From: Odiellus spinosus
Lineage: Eukaryota > Arthropoda > Arachnida > Opiliones > Phalangiidae
Direction: 5' to 3'
Assembly: GCA_963920705.1 (NCBI GenBank)
Contig: OY987228.1
Location: 14,367,187-14,431,186 of the forward strand
Length of the DNA stretch: 64,000 nt
Shown: in pieces, positions 32,005-44,011 of the stretch
Numbering within the stretch: position 1 is the stretch's first letter
How the letters are laid out: the number at the start of each line of letters is the position of its first letter
Made by a program: the position numbers and the translations under genes
Notes under the pieces: generated by a model
The model's input: only the letters and a program-made list of their open reading frames with translations
Told to the model about the DNA's origin: nothing
Databases searched by the model: none

Positions 32005-32297
32005 TTATAGCTGAAGTCGATGTGGAGATGAGGTACTTGACATTACAAATTTACAACAAATTGTACAATTCCGTTTTTCCCATATGGACCGGTTTTTTTG
32101 ACTAGAACATATTGGATTTCTTTCCGCTACAAAACATCGGCAATTATTTTCTGAACATTTGCAGTTTTCCACTAAAATAATGAACAATTTGAACTTTGTT
32201 CTACTGGGTAAAAAAATTTAATTTATTACACTTTTTACCTTGAATAATTAACGTTAACCATTACTATTAATAAGACGGCAAACCCTTTACGAACCAT
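32005..32297 (-). pseudogene. Frameshifted cysteine-rich gene (B type)
   Basis: Exon 1 (32239-32297) aligns with that of the 26216-26503 gene but has one extra base near its end. The splice then joins out of phase (59 nt instead of 58). Exon 2 (32005-32171) starts with the normal Glu-Asn-Cys-Lys-Cys but shifts frame where CPYG-type codons are expected, losing the CC-x2-CC-x3-C tail. The gene was present before the block duplication; its copy in block A is deleted to a stub. Confidence 0.7.
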
Positions 32298-32441
32298 TTT
32301 TTGGTTGTTTAAATTCTCGGTAAAATTTCAGCCTTTTAACAAAATAAGTAGATGTTCAAAGTACTGTTTCGTTAAACGCGAATACGCGTAGGATTGCTTT
32401 TTGCATCGACATAATTTCGAAACCGGATCTTTGCGTCAAAC

Positions 32442-33169
32442 CAAACGTTACTCGAAAACTCCGTTCCATGGGAATGGCGCTGCAATTCGGTTATAATATC
32501 TTGAGAATAGGGAGTCTGCACACAGTGTCATTTCCATATTCTAGCAATTACAGCTAAGTGCTGCCTTTTATTTATAGAGTTATCTTAAGAGGTTAGTTAA
32601 ATTATATTATAATTCAATTATAATACTATGAATTATAATACTTCAAATTTCGTAGGCGATTTTCGTTGGTATAATATGTACAGTAAAATATATAAGTGAG
32701 AATCTTATTAGCTTGGATAATCGGGCACTCAAAAATCAATAGATGAACTCAACTGAAAATGCGTTTAGCAAATAATTTCATTGCACCTGCATGCTGAGAA
32801 AGGCAAAATGGGCAAAATGGGTGGTTTGTCTTAAATCGCTACGTTGATTGACCAATTAAATCCTGGATTTCATTATCATACTGTGTTCAAAATTAAAAAC
32901 GATTTAATCCGTCGGCTATAAGTCTATAACACAATATTGTTTTAATAATTTTCCCCGAGCTGTTAATTTTTATTATTTTTTTTTAATCAGATAATTAGAT
33001 TTATTCTATAGATAGTTATGTTACATCTAGAAGAAAATATTAAATTTTACATTTTCATTTTTGTTAAGAATCTTCCCAATTTTCGAAATGAGGCAGTGTT
33101 TAATTTCCTGGTCTGAAATATATTTAAATTGTTATATATATTCAATTTACTAAATATCAATTGGTAGTT
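32442..33169. other. Intergenic stretch, no gene seen
   Basis: AT-rich sequence between the end of block B and the pseudogene at 33170. No exon or element recognised. Confidence 0.5.
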
Positions 33170-33486
33170 TTACCCTGGCTCAATAATTGGCTCTTTTAGG
33201 ATACATTTGGTGCATTTCTTGCCACCACAACGCGTGAGACAGCATTTTTCCTGGTACAATATTGGACAATCGCTATCAGACTGACCTAGCTGGATCAGGA
33301 AGTTGAACGCAATCGACTGTTGGGGGGGTTAAATTTGGGACATTTGCAAACTAATAAAATTAAGAGTCATTAATTAGTAATCAATCTGTTATACATTTGA
33401 ATCTTACCACCCGATGATCCCATTGTTTTGGCTAACAAGTTTATTAACAGCAAACACGCGTATACGTAATAGGGCGAATTATACAT
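33170..33486 (-). pseudogene. Frameshifted cysteine-rich gene (C type)
   Basis: Exon 1 (33408-33486, GTAAGA donor, phase 1) is intact and closely resembles that of 24588-24900. Exon 2 (33170-33350) opens with Cys-x-Cys-Pro, then loses frame at a run of seven C (minus strand). It regains similarity in another frame (VDCVQLPD-like), shifts again at about 33280, and ends with a well-preserved QSDSDC...KCC...KKC tail. Two frameshifts make a product unlikely, unless the C-run is a sequencing error. Confidence 0.7.
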
Positions 33487-33599
33487 TTCTTATAAAAATC
33501 GAAAAATGTTCCGAAAACAAAATTTGATAAACAATCGCGCTCAGGTGTATATTATATCCTAAGCTTATAATTTATTTCTGAAGACCACTTGTTTTAATT

Positions 33600-33680
33600 T
33601 AACTGTCATCCGACATTTATTTTTCATGTAGGCAATAGCTGGGTTTTCCCATTTTGAGAATGAGCTGGGGGAAAACAGGT
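33600..33680 (-). promoter_or_regulatory. Promoter with kB-like sites upstream of the 33170 pseudogene
   Basis: GGGTTTTCCC (33641-33650) and GGGGGAAAAC (33667-33676) face each other, as in the gene at 24588-24900. The spacing is longer (16 bp between them), and the same CTGTCATCCGA and GGCAATAGCTG blocks are nearby. Confidence 0.45.
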
Positions 33681-33831
33681 TGAAATATATGAAACACATC
33701 TGCACACAACACGTACATTTTAATAACAAAGAGGTATGATGGAAAGTAACTGTGAACATTCTTATTCTAAACCAAAATCTATAGCACTTAAAGAATATAA
33801 TATACAGATTTATTTTAATAAATCCCTACCA

Positions 33832-35055
33832 CCTAGTAAAAGGTCATTTGCCTTCTCAATAAATAAATCAGTCTATATCGCTTATTTATATGTTTGTTTA
33901 GCCATCGTTCCGAAAAGGCAATTCAAATTTTGTTAGGCTAATTTACCCTGAATAATTAATCAACTCTAAAAACAATCACTAGGTTGAAGAATAATTCTGC
34001 GCTAATTGGTCTTAATTATGACACACTTATAAGTAAATATATTAAATAGTTAAATACTGGGAATTTGATTATTATTATTATAAGTTTATTGATACAAATT
34101 GCACAAGTCAACATACCATAGAGTTATGCTAATTATTACCATACTTATTAAAAAATATTTTGAGAATATATTTCAATGACATATTGTTGAAGTTGTGTTG
34201 GTATTAAAGCATCGACGGGTGCAGCACATTGTGCAGCAAATTTTCCCAGTTGGACAAGGGCGCTGGCTTGAACACACTGGATTTCTTTCGGGTACTCGAC
34301 AAAGGCAATTATTGGGTGGACATTTGCAGTTTTCCACTAAAATTAAGCAAATAAAATCAGTATATATTTTTTTCATTTAAATTCCTGGCAAAACACTTTT
34401 TCGTGCTTACCTTCAACAATTAACGTAACAGATATGATCATAATAAAGTACAAAATTCTTAACCCAGACATATTGTTCATTAAATTTTGGTTGTATAACC
34501 TTCTTGTAACCGCGGCACTAAATTATATTTTAGTTGAAAACTTATTTATCTCGTTATTTCTCAAAATGTCGTGTCGTAGATATATTTAAGACTATTCAGC
34601 TCTATATAAAGCAAGCATGATCTGTTCAGTTTTTACCTTATTTTATTATATATTACAATTTTTTTTTTGCAAAATAAGATCCACCCTATTGCACTAAAGA
34701 CTTTGAAACCATATTCTTATCATTTCAAGAAATGCAATGCCAATTATTGAGATTGAACGGCTTCTTCTACGCTTAGAGCCCTATATTTATTTAATTCCAA
34801 TGTTTAGACAAAAAAGACTCGAGACCATTTCGAAATCTCATAGTTTAAGACAATAGACTTAAGTCCGAAAGAAAGAGATAGCGTCATGACTCGTACTTCT
34901 ATCTTGACTCTCACTTTATAGCTTCCAAATCAGTGGACCTCGTAATCGTGGTTCAAAGGAAAACTCGCAGCTAAATTTATTTTCAAAAGGAATTTAAAAT
35001 ATATATTTAAAAATATTGTTTCTGAATTTTTGACAGGATTTTATTATTTTAATAA
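33832..35055. repeat. Duplicated segment 2, copy B (partner 9746-11040)
   Basis: Direct duplicate with small indels; carries the gene at 34173-34471. Confidence 0.85.
34173..34471 (-). CDS. Small secreted cysteine-rich protein (B type, copy 2)
   Basis: Exons 34411-34471 and 34173-34336, phase-1 intron; predicted 74 aa. Signal peptide and twelve-cysteine mature region as in the twin at 10126-10445, including CSSQRPCPTGK followed by CC-x2-CC-x3-C. A TATA-like CTTTATATAGAG (gene sense) lies near 34600. The kB-like site present upstream of the twin reads GGTAAAAAC here, so the two copies may differ in inducibility. Confidence 0.82.
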
Positions 35056-35535
35056 ATTTCTATTTATTCGGAGAAATGAGAAACCACGCAAGCTAGTCAG
35101 GAATGGCCAGCCTTAACATTTAGAGTTTCTAGGGACATTACTAGCCACATCTATCGCTAGTACTGTTAAAGGCTAGCCTATTATGATTGTTTAGATTTCT
35201 CATCTCCTTGAAATTCAAAACTTAATTAAATTTTAGGAAAAAATATAAATATTAAAATATCATTTAAAAATTCGGTAAAAGAAAAGGTAATTCTAATACT
35301 GAACAAAATCTAAAAATTTACTGAAAATGTCTTTCATTTTTAGCTTGGAGTGTTCCTTTAATTAGGCAACTCGTAAATGAACTGATATAGATACTTGGCT
35401 CGCCTTGAAACCCCCTTTAGCGTGTATTTCAAGCCCTATTAACCATCTCATCAGCAATTTTAATTGTGGTCACTGTATATACATAATTAAAATTTCATAT
35501 TCCATATACTTCGTTAAATAATTATGAATTATCTT
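35056..35535. other. Intergenic stretch, no gene seen
   Basis: AT-rich sequence between cysteine-rich genes; nothing recognised. Confidence 0.5.
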
Positions 35536-35852
35536 CTAAAACTGGCAATTGGGACCAAGTTCTTTGCATAATTTGTAACCGCAACAGTCAGGGCAGCAAA
35601 TACTCCCTTCGGGACAAACAAGATCATCCTGACATATAACTTGGTTCATTATTTTTAACGAGTAAGAACAACAACAAGATTCGCATTTCGGAAGCGGACA
35701 ACACTCATCTGAAATGAATCGTTCCTTAATGAATTATTTAATTTTCTACATGAAAATTTGTCGTAAAAATATAAAATCTTACTGCAATATATCTCTTTAA
35801 TGAATAAAAACATTCCCACGAAGAAAACAAAAGTTAAGTACAAAACCTGCAT
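35536..35852 (-). CDS. Small secreted cysteine-rich protein (14-Cys variant)
   Basis: Exons 35783-35852 and 35536-35708, phase-1 intron (GTAAGA donor, TTTCAG acceptor); predicted 80 aa. Hydrophobic signal peptide in exon 1, with one further Cys at the exon end. The mature part has fourteen cysteines in an unusual N-terminal arrangement (CC, C, then CCC) before a regular C-x5-C-x5-CC-x2-CC-x4-C tail. The QDDLVC segment resembles the acidic loop of WAP domains. It neighbours the long member at 36063-37129. Function unknown. Confidence 0.78.
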
Positions 35853-36062
35853 AATGGTGACTTGTTTTTACAACAACCTTTAAGCTTATAATTAAAAATG
35901 ATTGTTTAAAATTATATTAAAATTTAATTGCACTTTGAAAGTAAACATCATACGTGTTTGGTATATAGGTTGTCAAAGAATTCGAAACAAAGGTTTTGTT
36001 CGTAATTTTTATCAAAAGTGCATTATTTTATTTGGAAAAGTATGTTCATGCTCGGGGATTTA

Positions 36063-37129
36063 TCAAAAATAAACGGTATGACAATCTGGTTTAACGCATG
36101 TAGTCCTGCAGCAAGAAGAACAGCATTTCTCCTTCTTAGCTTCGCAATAACTATCGTCTCCGCAAAAGGATGGAAGTTTAAAGTTAAGCAAACAGAGACA
36201 CCTGCTAGGCGGACATTGGCAAAATTCCCTCGAAGAGATCACTTCGCCTATAGTTACCATAAAACACGCAATCGATAAAATATTTCAGTAACGAAAGGTT
36301 ATATCTTACTTGAACAACTTATGGCTGGCATACAATATCTCCCGCAGCAATGGGTACAACACTTATAGCCCGATGGACAATTACTGTGATTCGAGCATTT
36401 GGGTTCCGGTATTGGTGGGTTTCCTCCGTATTGTAAAGTTAAATAGTAGCAACATTCGTCCCTTGGACAACAACTGACATTGGGAATTGGTTGGTCGTTG
36501 ACATTTACTGGCTTGTTAATTGGCTGAACATAGACACCATTGGCTATCCTTGGAACGTTGTTATTAGGTATGGGATAGGAAATTGGTGGTATATTGTTAT
36601 TTGAATATGATCTTACGTTGAGATTTGGGTTCAAATTAAGGGTAGGGTTAACGTAAGGGATTGGTCGTGCGTTCAGACTAGGATTAACGTAAGGACTTGG
36701 TCGCGCGTTCATGCTAGGGTAAGGTCGTGAGTTGTGATTAGGGTTAACGTAAGGGTTGGGTTGTGGGTTAACGTAAGGGTTGGGTTGGGGGTTAACGTAA
36801 GGGTTGGGTTGGGGGTTAACGTAAGGGTTGGGTTGGGGGTTAACGTAGGGATTCGGTCTAGAGATTCGGTAAGGGTTGTTTGGTTGCGCGTTCACATTAC
36901 GGTTAACTATATTGCTAACGTAAGGTGGTCTCGCGTTCAAACCAGGATTTAAATTACGACCACGATTATAATACGAAGAGGGTCCAGAGTTTAGGCTAAC
37001 GTAAGGATTGGCTCTGACATTCCGGACTGGGTTATTATAAATAGGGTTTGGATAAGGATTAGATCTATAATAAACCTGAGCTCGGCAGATAATCACTAAA
37101 CAACACAACAGTAATAAAGCGAAATTCAT
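36063..37129 (-). CDS. Long secreted protein: Asn/Pro repeats plus two cysteine-rich domains
   Basis: Exons 36310-37129 and 36063-36247, with a 62-bp phase-1 intron (GTAAGA donor, ACTATAG acceptor); predicted 334 aa. Signal peptide at residues 1-17. Residues about 18-215 are rich in Asn, Pro, Tyr and Arg, with about five perfect NPYVNPQP units at about 95-135 and looser copies on both sides. Cys domain 1 (end of exon 1) has twelve cysteines, including C-x5-C-x5-CC-x2-CC-x3-C. Domain 2 (exon 2) has twelve with C-x5-C-x6-CC-x2-CC-x3-C. Without splicing, the frame ends three codons after the donor with domain 1 only. The phase-1 intron before exon 2 is at the family position, suggesting that the long exon 1 arose by inserting or expanding sequence upstream. 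A matrix or cuticle role, or an effector with a repeat tail, is possible. Confidence 0.8.
36755..36860. repeat. 24-bp tandem repeat encoding NPYVNPQP
   Basis: Four to five nearly identical 24-bp units (GGGTTAACGTAAGGGTTGGG on the plus strand) inside the long cysteine-rich gene. Near-identity of the units indicates recent expansion. Confidence 0.9.
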
Positions 37130-39832
37130 CCTGTCTTCTCGTTATTGCTATTTAACAATGTTCTTCGAAACAGATTCACTCTCGCTACGTATTTCGGACT
37201 TTGGAAAATACCTTTAAAATGTAAACTCTTGTATAGATTTTCAATTCAAGCCAGAGGGGGCGGGAAAATGTTATAGGTAGTTTATTTTGAATAGCGCCGG
37301 CCCTTAAGTAGAGACGAAAACCCAATGGCTCGTTCAACCTTATGATATTAGACGTATTCCGGCAGCTACTAAGCTCTCGCCAAGCTTCCGTATATTCGAT
37401 GTTATATAGGCTTTATCAAGGTATCTTCCCATTTTCCTTCCATAATGTCTAAATAATTACCATAAAATAAGATTTTACGGGAATTGGACAGTTTCCGCCA
37501 AATTTACATAATTTTAATGGAAGCGCGAACGAAAAGGGGTGTCGAACGAACTATGGAGGTCTTAATCTATATGAAAATTTAATTAAATTAACGCTTCGTT
37601 TAAGATTTGGCCCCTTTTCCTTTATATATATATTATAAAATGGGGAAAATGGAGAAGAGAACTTAGGAGTTAATTTCAAAAGAGACACTGTTGAAATTCT
37701 AATTCCGTATTTTAAATTCCGTATACATGTAAAAGAAAAGGGTTTTAGTTTTAAGCTTCTCTTTTTCGGAATCTGCGTTTAAAAGAAACCTAATTTTTGG
37801 AATATCTGACATTCCTTTTACAGAAAGTAACGTAGGTCGTGGGGTAAAGTTTGACGGGTTTCTGGGGTTACGTCAGAGACTCGAAACACACGAGTGAGGC
37901 TAAAACTTCCAACTATTTACTCGAAAAAGGGGTGAACTTTTGCTCGCCAAACTATGCGCTCGTCTATACGTGAAAAATCAGTTTGAAATTAAGGGAAATT
38001 TCAACGTTTAGAGACCTTTAAGTCCCCGCTAATCTCTTTAAACCAAAAACATAGAAATAAGAGGAAGTTTAACTTTATACGCTCTGAAATTTCAACCTGA
38101 TTCTAACTGTATCAATCCTCGTGGCACGCTGAGAGATGGAGAGAGAGAGAAGCATATGCGTAGAATACCCTAGAGAATGTATAGCCAATGCTAACCAAGA
38201 GGCGCGTCTCAGTCTCTTCAACTCTTCCCTCATTTTCTCTCTCTCTCTCTCTCTTGGATCTTGGCAATGGAGAGATTCCCCCTCCTAATGAATGAGGCTA
38301 TTTGGACAAGATATTTATAACGATAAGACGTTGGACCCTATCTTTCCCTAGTACCTTAACGTCCAAAAATTCGCCGGGCCTTTAATTCCTTATCTCGCGA
38401 AACGTTGACGATGTTCGAATTATGCAAATTTTGAGCGAGGGATTTTCTCTCCTCGAAATTGTATACATTGTCACATTAGGTCCCAATTAGAAAGGTCAGC
38501 GACTAGGAATACTACATTTCGTCTATCTCTAAATACTCTAAAATAGGAATAAACTATATGTTTACGTTTGCTTTTAATGTATTTTCTAATGCCATAAAAC
38601 TAAATGAAACTATAGGATAAGTAACCCTCGCCATCTCACGGTTTTAATAAAAGGACCGCGCAGGATTGGGTGTCCCAAAACATTGTTGACCTCAAGCCAG
38701 AATGTTGAAATATTACCTGTACCTAATTACACGTTCAGCTACTTTTAGTAAAAGGTGTTTTTAAAGATTTAGTTTTTGGCGCTTTTCGTTAGATGGCAAC
38801 CGCGTCTCGTTTTTCGCGCGTTAATGATTTGAACTTCTAATAATTTTAGGAAGGAGAGGTTGTTTGTTTTTAGTTTTAATTCTTTTAAACCCCCTCAGAA
38901 ACGTAAAAGATGGACGTTTACGCGTTTATTAATATCCATTAATTTTAGATGCTATGCGGAGATTTTACTAAATAGGGTAATTTTTCGAGGGTTTTCTAAT
39001 AGGTCTTGACAAAGATTGCCTAGCTCCAGATTCATTTCTTCTCTCCCTCTTTAGCTCTGACATTAACTAAAATTACTCGTTGGAAAGCTTTGACTTTTCG
39101 TTCTCATTAGGCTTAGTGACTTTTCTAACTCGACTCGTTAATATTCATTTTAACAGCCCTCTTTACCCGTTATGTTCTCGTCGACTTTTACCTTTCATTA
39201 TTGTAATTAAGGCGAAAAAAGTAGAGGAATTTGGGTGATTTCTCGAGTTGTATACACGAACATTTAATCAAAATTAGGTAAAGGATTAACATTTAAATTT
39301 AGTTTTCCAAAAGTATGTTTGTTTGGCGTTTAAATTTAATTAGTAATTGATGTAGGCAGAATTGGATCTTGTTAAAAATTTAACAAGTTTCCGAGCAGTA
39401 GACGGTTATTTGTTCCTTCCCCAAATTTACATGCTAAAGTAGCGTATGCAAGCGCCATACTTCTATAGGAGTCTTAAATTTTATTCATTTACAATAATTG
39501 CTTTACAATTATTCCTAACCTAACCCATTTTGGCTGAAAATAACGTTTTATGTTACGCATATGAGATTTTAATTAGAAAATTTGGGAAACAAAAATAAAG
39601 AATATAAAAAGCATTTAAAGGCATAGAGTTTCCCACGGAATTTACTGCCAGAAACTCCTAAAAACTTTTAAAATCCGGAAGAGGTCCTAAACTACCAAAT
39701 AACCGATTAGGCCACAAAAAATTACTAATTAATATTACATATATATTTTAATTGTTTTGAACTAGCTAAAGTGATAATTATAATTTACATAATAGATTAT
39801 AATTCATCCTTATATTTAAAACTCGAAAGAAA
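37130..39832. other. Gene-poor stretch, no gene seen
   Basis: Mixed-composition, mostly single-copy sequence with a short CT microsatellite at about 38235-38254. I see no supported exon. Confidence 0.5.
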
Positions 39833-40116
39833 TAGTCCAGGTCGATTTCCAAAACCGGAAGTCTAGAGAACCTCGCGAAAATTTTGGCGGGGAAAACTTT
39901 TTGTCACGTGATCGTCCGCCATCTTTTTGTAGTGTGAAAATAGCTACAGACTAACCAACGCCTCCTATACTTTATCATATAGGAAGCGTTGAACTAACAA
40001 CTTGAATTTGGTTTGTGGGAAATAAAATTAGAAATAGTCTGGCAGCCTGTTACTACAAAAAGATGGCGGCGCGGCTATGAGACAACGGCCCATTTCCGGC
40101 AAATCGACCAGGACTA
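39833..40116. mobile_element. MITE with TAGTCC inverted termini
   Basis: TAGTCCAGGTCGATTTCC at the left is mirrored by a GGAAAT...AAATCGACCAGGACTA right end. Further internal inverted pieces occur (CCGCCATCTTTTTGTAGT with ACTACAAAAAGATGGCGG). About 284 bp; TA at both borders could be a Tc1/mariner-type target. Non-coding. Confidence 0.75.
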
Positions 40117-43100
40117 TAGGCATATATTTAATTTACCCCTGTATTAACACTTTGCCTTGAACACGAATGCTTAAAGGTTGGAACACTTCTACAGGCGTAG
40201 TCTCTCAATGTTTTTCCCACTTTATATTTTCTAAGGGAAAAATATGACAAGGGGCTCATTCTCTTTTTGTCATGTAAATTAAAACATTCCTTTCTTTAAT
40301 ATTGGCGAGTTAATATAATAAGTTTAAGTGGAGTGACACGAATTTGGAAGAAAATGGGGTGGGGGTGTTTAAAGGTGGGAGGGGGTGCATTGTCGAGGAC
40401 CAATTTAATTTCTACGAGATAAAGATAGAGAGAGGCCGTCGACGCGTCGTCTTTCGGGCGAAAAGAGAATCTGGGAGAATGATTCCCAATTACACGCTCA
40501 TCAGAACCAATTTAAAGTCGACGAATTTGATTTAAGAAAGCTAAAGCTCTATCGGGGAATGAAGTAAGGAGGCGGGTTAACGTGATCCTATGACATTCTA
40601 TAAAATAAACTTCCGAGACTATGCCTATAAGAAAAAAAATTCTTACGACATTTTCCCCAACTTCTGCCGAGATGTTCCGCCGCTTCCCTCGAGCGAGCTG
40701 AATTTTCCATATAGATGAACCTATTAGTCGTTGAAGAGGTCCTTCCTTTTGATAGGATATTGGAAGCGTATATACGTAACCTCCTAGTAACCCCCCGATG
40801 GAACATGGTTGCCCGAGCGAAGATGTTTGTCGTACATGTATGGATAGACCTTTCGCTCTCGCGCATAGACGTCATTCGTGCCTGTATGGGTCATCGCTCT
40901 CGTCGCATACAGGGACAGTATATATAGTCAATCAGGATCGAATCATAACCCCCCTTACCTCCCCCAACCAATGTTAATATACACGAGATCATGTTAATTT
41001 TTGTTGAAGTGTTATTACTGTTTTTCTAAAAATATTCATCAAAGTTCAAATTTAAAATATATGAAGATTGTTTCACGGGTATTATTATACCGTGTCCAGC
41101 GATTTTTATTTATTTTTTATTACTCCGAGAGAAGAATTTTTGACGCCCGGAGTAGGAGAATGCCCAAACCTCTTGAAATAATAAAAAGGATCCTGTAAAT
41201 TGGAGGATTAGTAGCGCTAGCCATTTCATGCATGCTTTAAGAGTACGATGCAATCTAACGTTATCTATTTGAAAGACGCGGCATCTTGTTTTAGTTCTCT
41301 CGATGACGAGCCCCCTAAAATAAATTCATGAAATTTCCGCACGCTTCACAAGGGGTTCTTCTTGTCTACAAGCTCAGTTTGCAATAACTCTCAAACCAGT
41401 GCATCAAAATTTTATTCTAGTCATTTTCGCGGTAAAATTACCAGGGTAATGGTACTTTTGTTCTGTACAATTTTAAAGTTTTAAATAGTCTACAAGTCTA
41501 CTTTTCAATAGGTATTCGTGTTTACCCTCATGAAGAACATGTTAATGTAATTTTTCGTGTCCGAGTCACTTTGCTCTATCAGCGCAAGTCAAATGGGCAA
41601 ACATATCACGATTGTAGGAGTATTTTTCTCAGAAGCGTTCTCTTTGAAGCGTTTGAAAGAGGGATTCCGCATTTAAAATCGCAGATATTCAAAATCATTT
41701 TGTGAATAGTGCGATAAATTACGTATACCAATGTCCTAAATTACAATAATTTGAGAAGTTCACTTCTGATTTTGCCACTATGGCATATTTTGGCATTTTT
41801 TCCGGTACGCTTATAGCCTCCAATGATATTATCAAGGAGAAAGAGAAAGACAAATTGAATGGCTCGCCCTGTCGCTTCCGTTTCTTATATTCTCCGAGAT
41901 TGTCTTAAGATGTCGTTTCCCCTTCTCGCACTCTTAGATTGAAGCACGTTTCTCGTAAGAAACCCTCGTTTTTGTTCCCTCAAAGCTCGCTACTATATAT
42001 ATTTATAGAAATCATTGTGGGGGCCCATTTCTGGCTGGTCGTATTTAACCCCAAATCCACCTATATCTTCCCAGGAATTCTTTCCCCCTATATTCCTTCG
42101 CGCCATCTAGCGAATAATATTAGGTTAGAGCAGCTGGTATTTTTCGCCCGAGTTTTCCCTCATAACGTGTCCGAGGCTCAAAATATGTCGGGTGGCCTCC
42201 GAGACATTCTTATTTTTTTCCCGCCATATTTCCACCCCCGCGCCCATTCTCTTCTTTTTCACTCTCTCTCTCTATCTCTCTTCTACTAATAAAGGAATCT
42301 TATCTTTTTTTCTTAAGGGCCTCCTGGGATAAAAATGGCAGTTTTATTACTGCCGATAGAGAATAAGATTTTGGGCCCAGTTTTTAATAACCTACGCCCC
42401 CTCTATTTTTAAAGAAAGGGAGTTTATAAATTGATAAATCAGTTCGGTTTTGTACAGGCAGTAAGGCTTAAGTTCCGGAGAAATTTTAGACTCAGATATG
42501 ATATATGGTAGGCATAGAGGAAGGAAAATCAGGCGTGTGTGGACAGAGGTGTATTTTTGTGAGATTGTGGTAGTTTTATTAAAGTGGGTTGTCACTATTT
42601 TTTTTCTAAAACTAAATTCCATTTTTTTATACCTCTTTGTTAGAAAAAGTTTGCGATTACAATTTTAAACCATTTTACGGATTTTTTTTTCTTTTTTCCT
42701 TTGAACCACTTCCGTAAAAACTGTTCACCTATTACGCGATTACGCAACTGATTACAGTCTTTGGTAATGCTAAATACATATTCAATTACGTAATCAATTT
42801 AGTACAGCAAAAGATACAGGAGGCTTGTACACAGATTACGTGGAGTAATCAACCCTCATTTTGCATAAATAAGAATTATTAACAGTTTATAAATATCTAA
42901 TTGGCTCTCTTGAATTGACGTTGCTGGCGGGAGTGGCAAAACAAAACATATATTTGGTTGCTCTGGCTGCAACCAGATTTCGTCCCCTCTAAATCTGTTA
43001 AACATTCCGTCTATATTTGTATTTGAATATTTATAATAATTATATAATTACCTTATAAATAATAAATATATATAATTCTATATTTATATAGTAAAAGCTA

Positions 43101-44007
43101 AGCTAAAATAGTTTGCCTGGTCACGCTGTGATTATAAGAATTGTGCGAACGAGATTCCCTTCTTTGATATATCTTTAAGATGCAGCTTGGATGATATAGT
43201 ATAAATACTTCGTAGTATTCCAAAGTTGTAGGCACAAAGGTACGATAAACCTTTAAAAATGCATCAAGTTTATTATAAATGCCTGTAAAATTATTTAGAT
43301 ATCTCAGTTATGGTTCTATGGCCTCAATGATTGACAGGGCTTCAAGGTGTATAAGAAAACTATAACGTAGTAAAAATGCATTCGTTGCCATAATGTTTCG
43401 CAATTTTTAAAAAAAGTTGCAATAGGCACATTTTTGTTTCGCGTTCGTTAGCGCTTCATTCGCGTGTTCAAGAGTTATTTGGAATGACTATTTCTTTCTG
43501 TATGGAAAATAACGTTATGTATTAGTGATCTACAGCTTTTCTTACACTTACCAACACTTTTTGAAGTATAATCATTTTTCAAATAAAGATGATGAGGGAG
43601 GAGAGGACGTTAGAATAAACTAAGGATTGTGCTGAAAAAATATTTCTTCGCCGATTCAAACTTAGATTTCAACACGTGTATAGGTTCTCTTTCATCCCTG
43701 AGATACTAAAACTTGTATCATTAGCTATATAATGATGACTCTTAAATACCAATTAAGTTTTGTGTGTTTCCTATTCGCTAAGAAAAACTTATAAAGCAAT
43801 TTTACCATTTTAATAGAATTTAAGTTTAGTTCGAAAAAAACATGGTATATTTAAAGAAACTTTTATTTACGAGACGTTTCGAACCGAAGCTCTTCTTCAG
43901 TCGATCGTTAATGTTTGTTTAGGGTAAAGTTTGAACGTTATTTTGGGCTAAGCTGTTGTCCCATTTCTCGGTCAGTTCACTGTCTTCTTAACGCCAGTGC
44001 TAATTGT
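40117..44007. other. Gene-poor stretch, no gene seen
   Basis: Short ORFs only, with no family resemblance or splice-compatible pairs. A CT-rich run occurs near 42260-42280. Confidence 0.5.
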
Positions 44008-44011
44008 TTAA

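Larger units (their letters stand above)
26831..32441. repeat. Duplicated block, copy B (partner 4899-8731)
   Basis: Same orientation as the partner and longer because of three insertions (26868-28674, 29184-29447, 30564-30963). It retains the segment deleted from copy A at 8573. See the partner entry for details. Confidence 0.85.
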
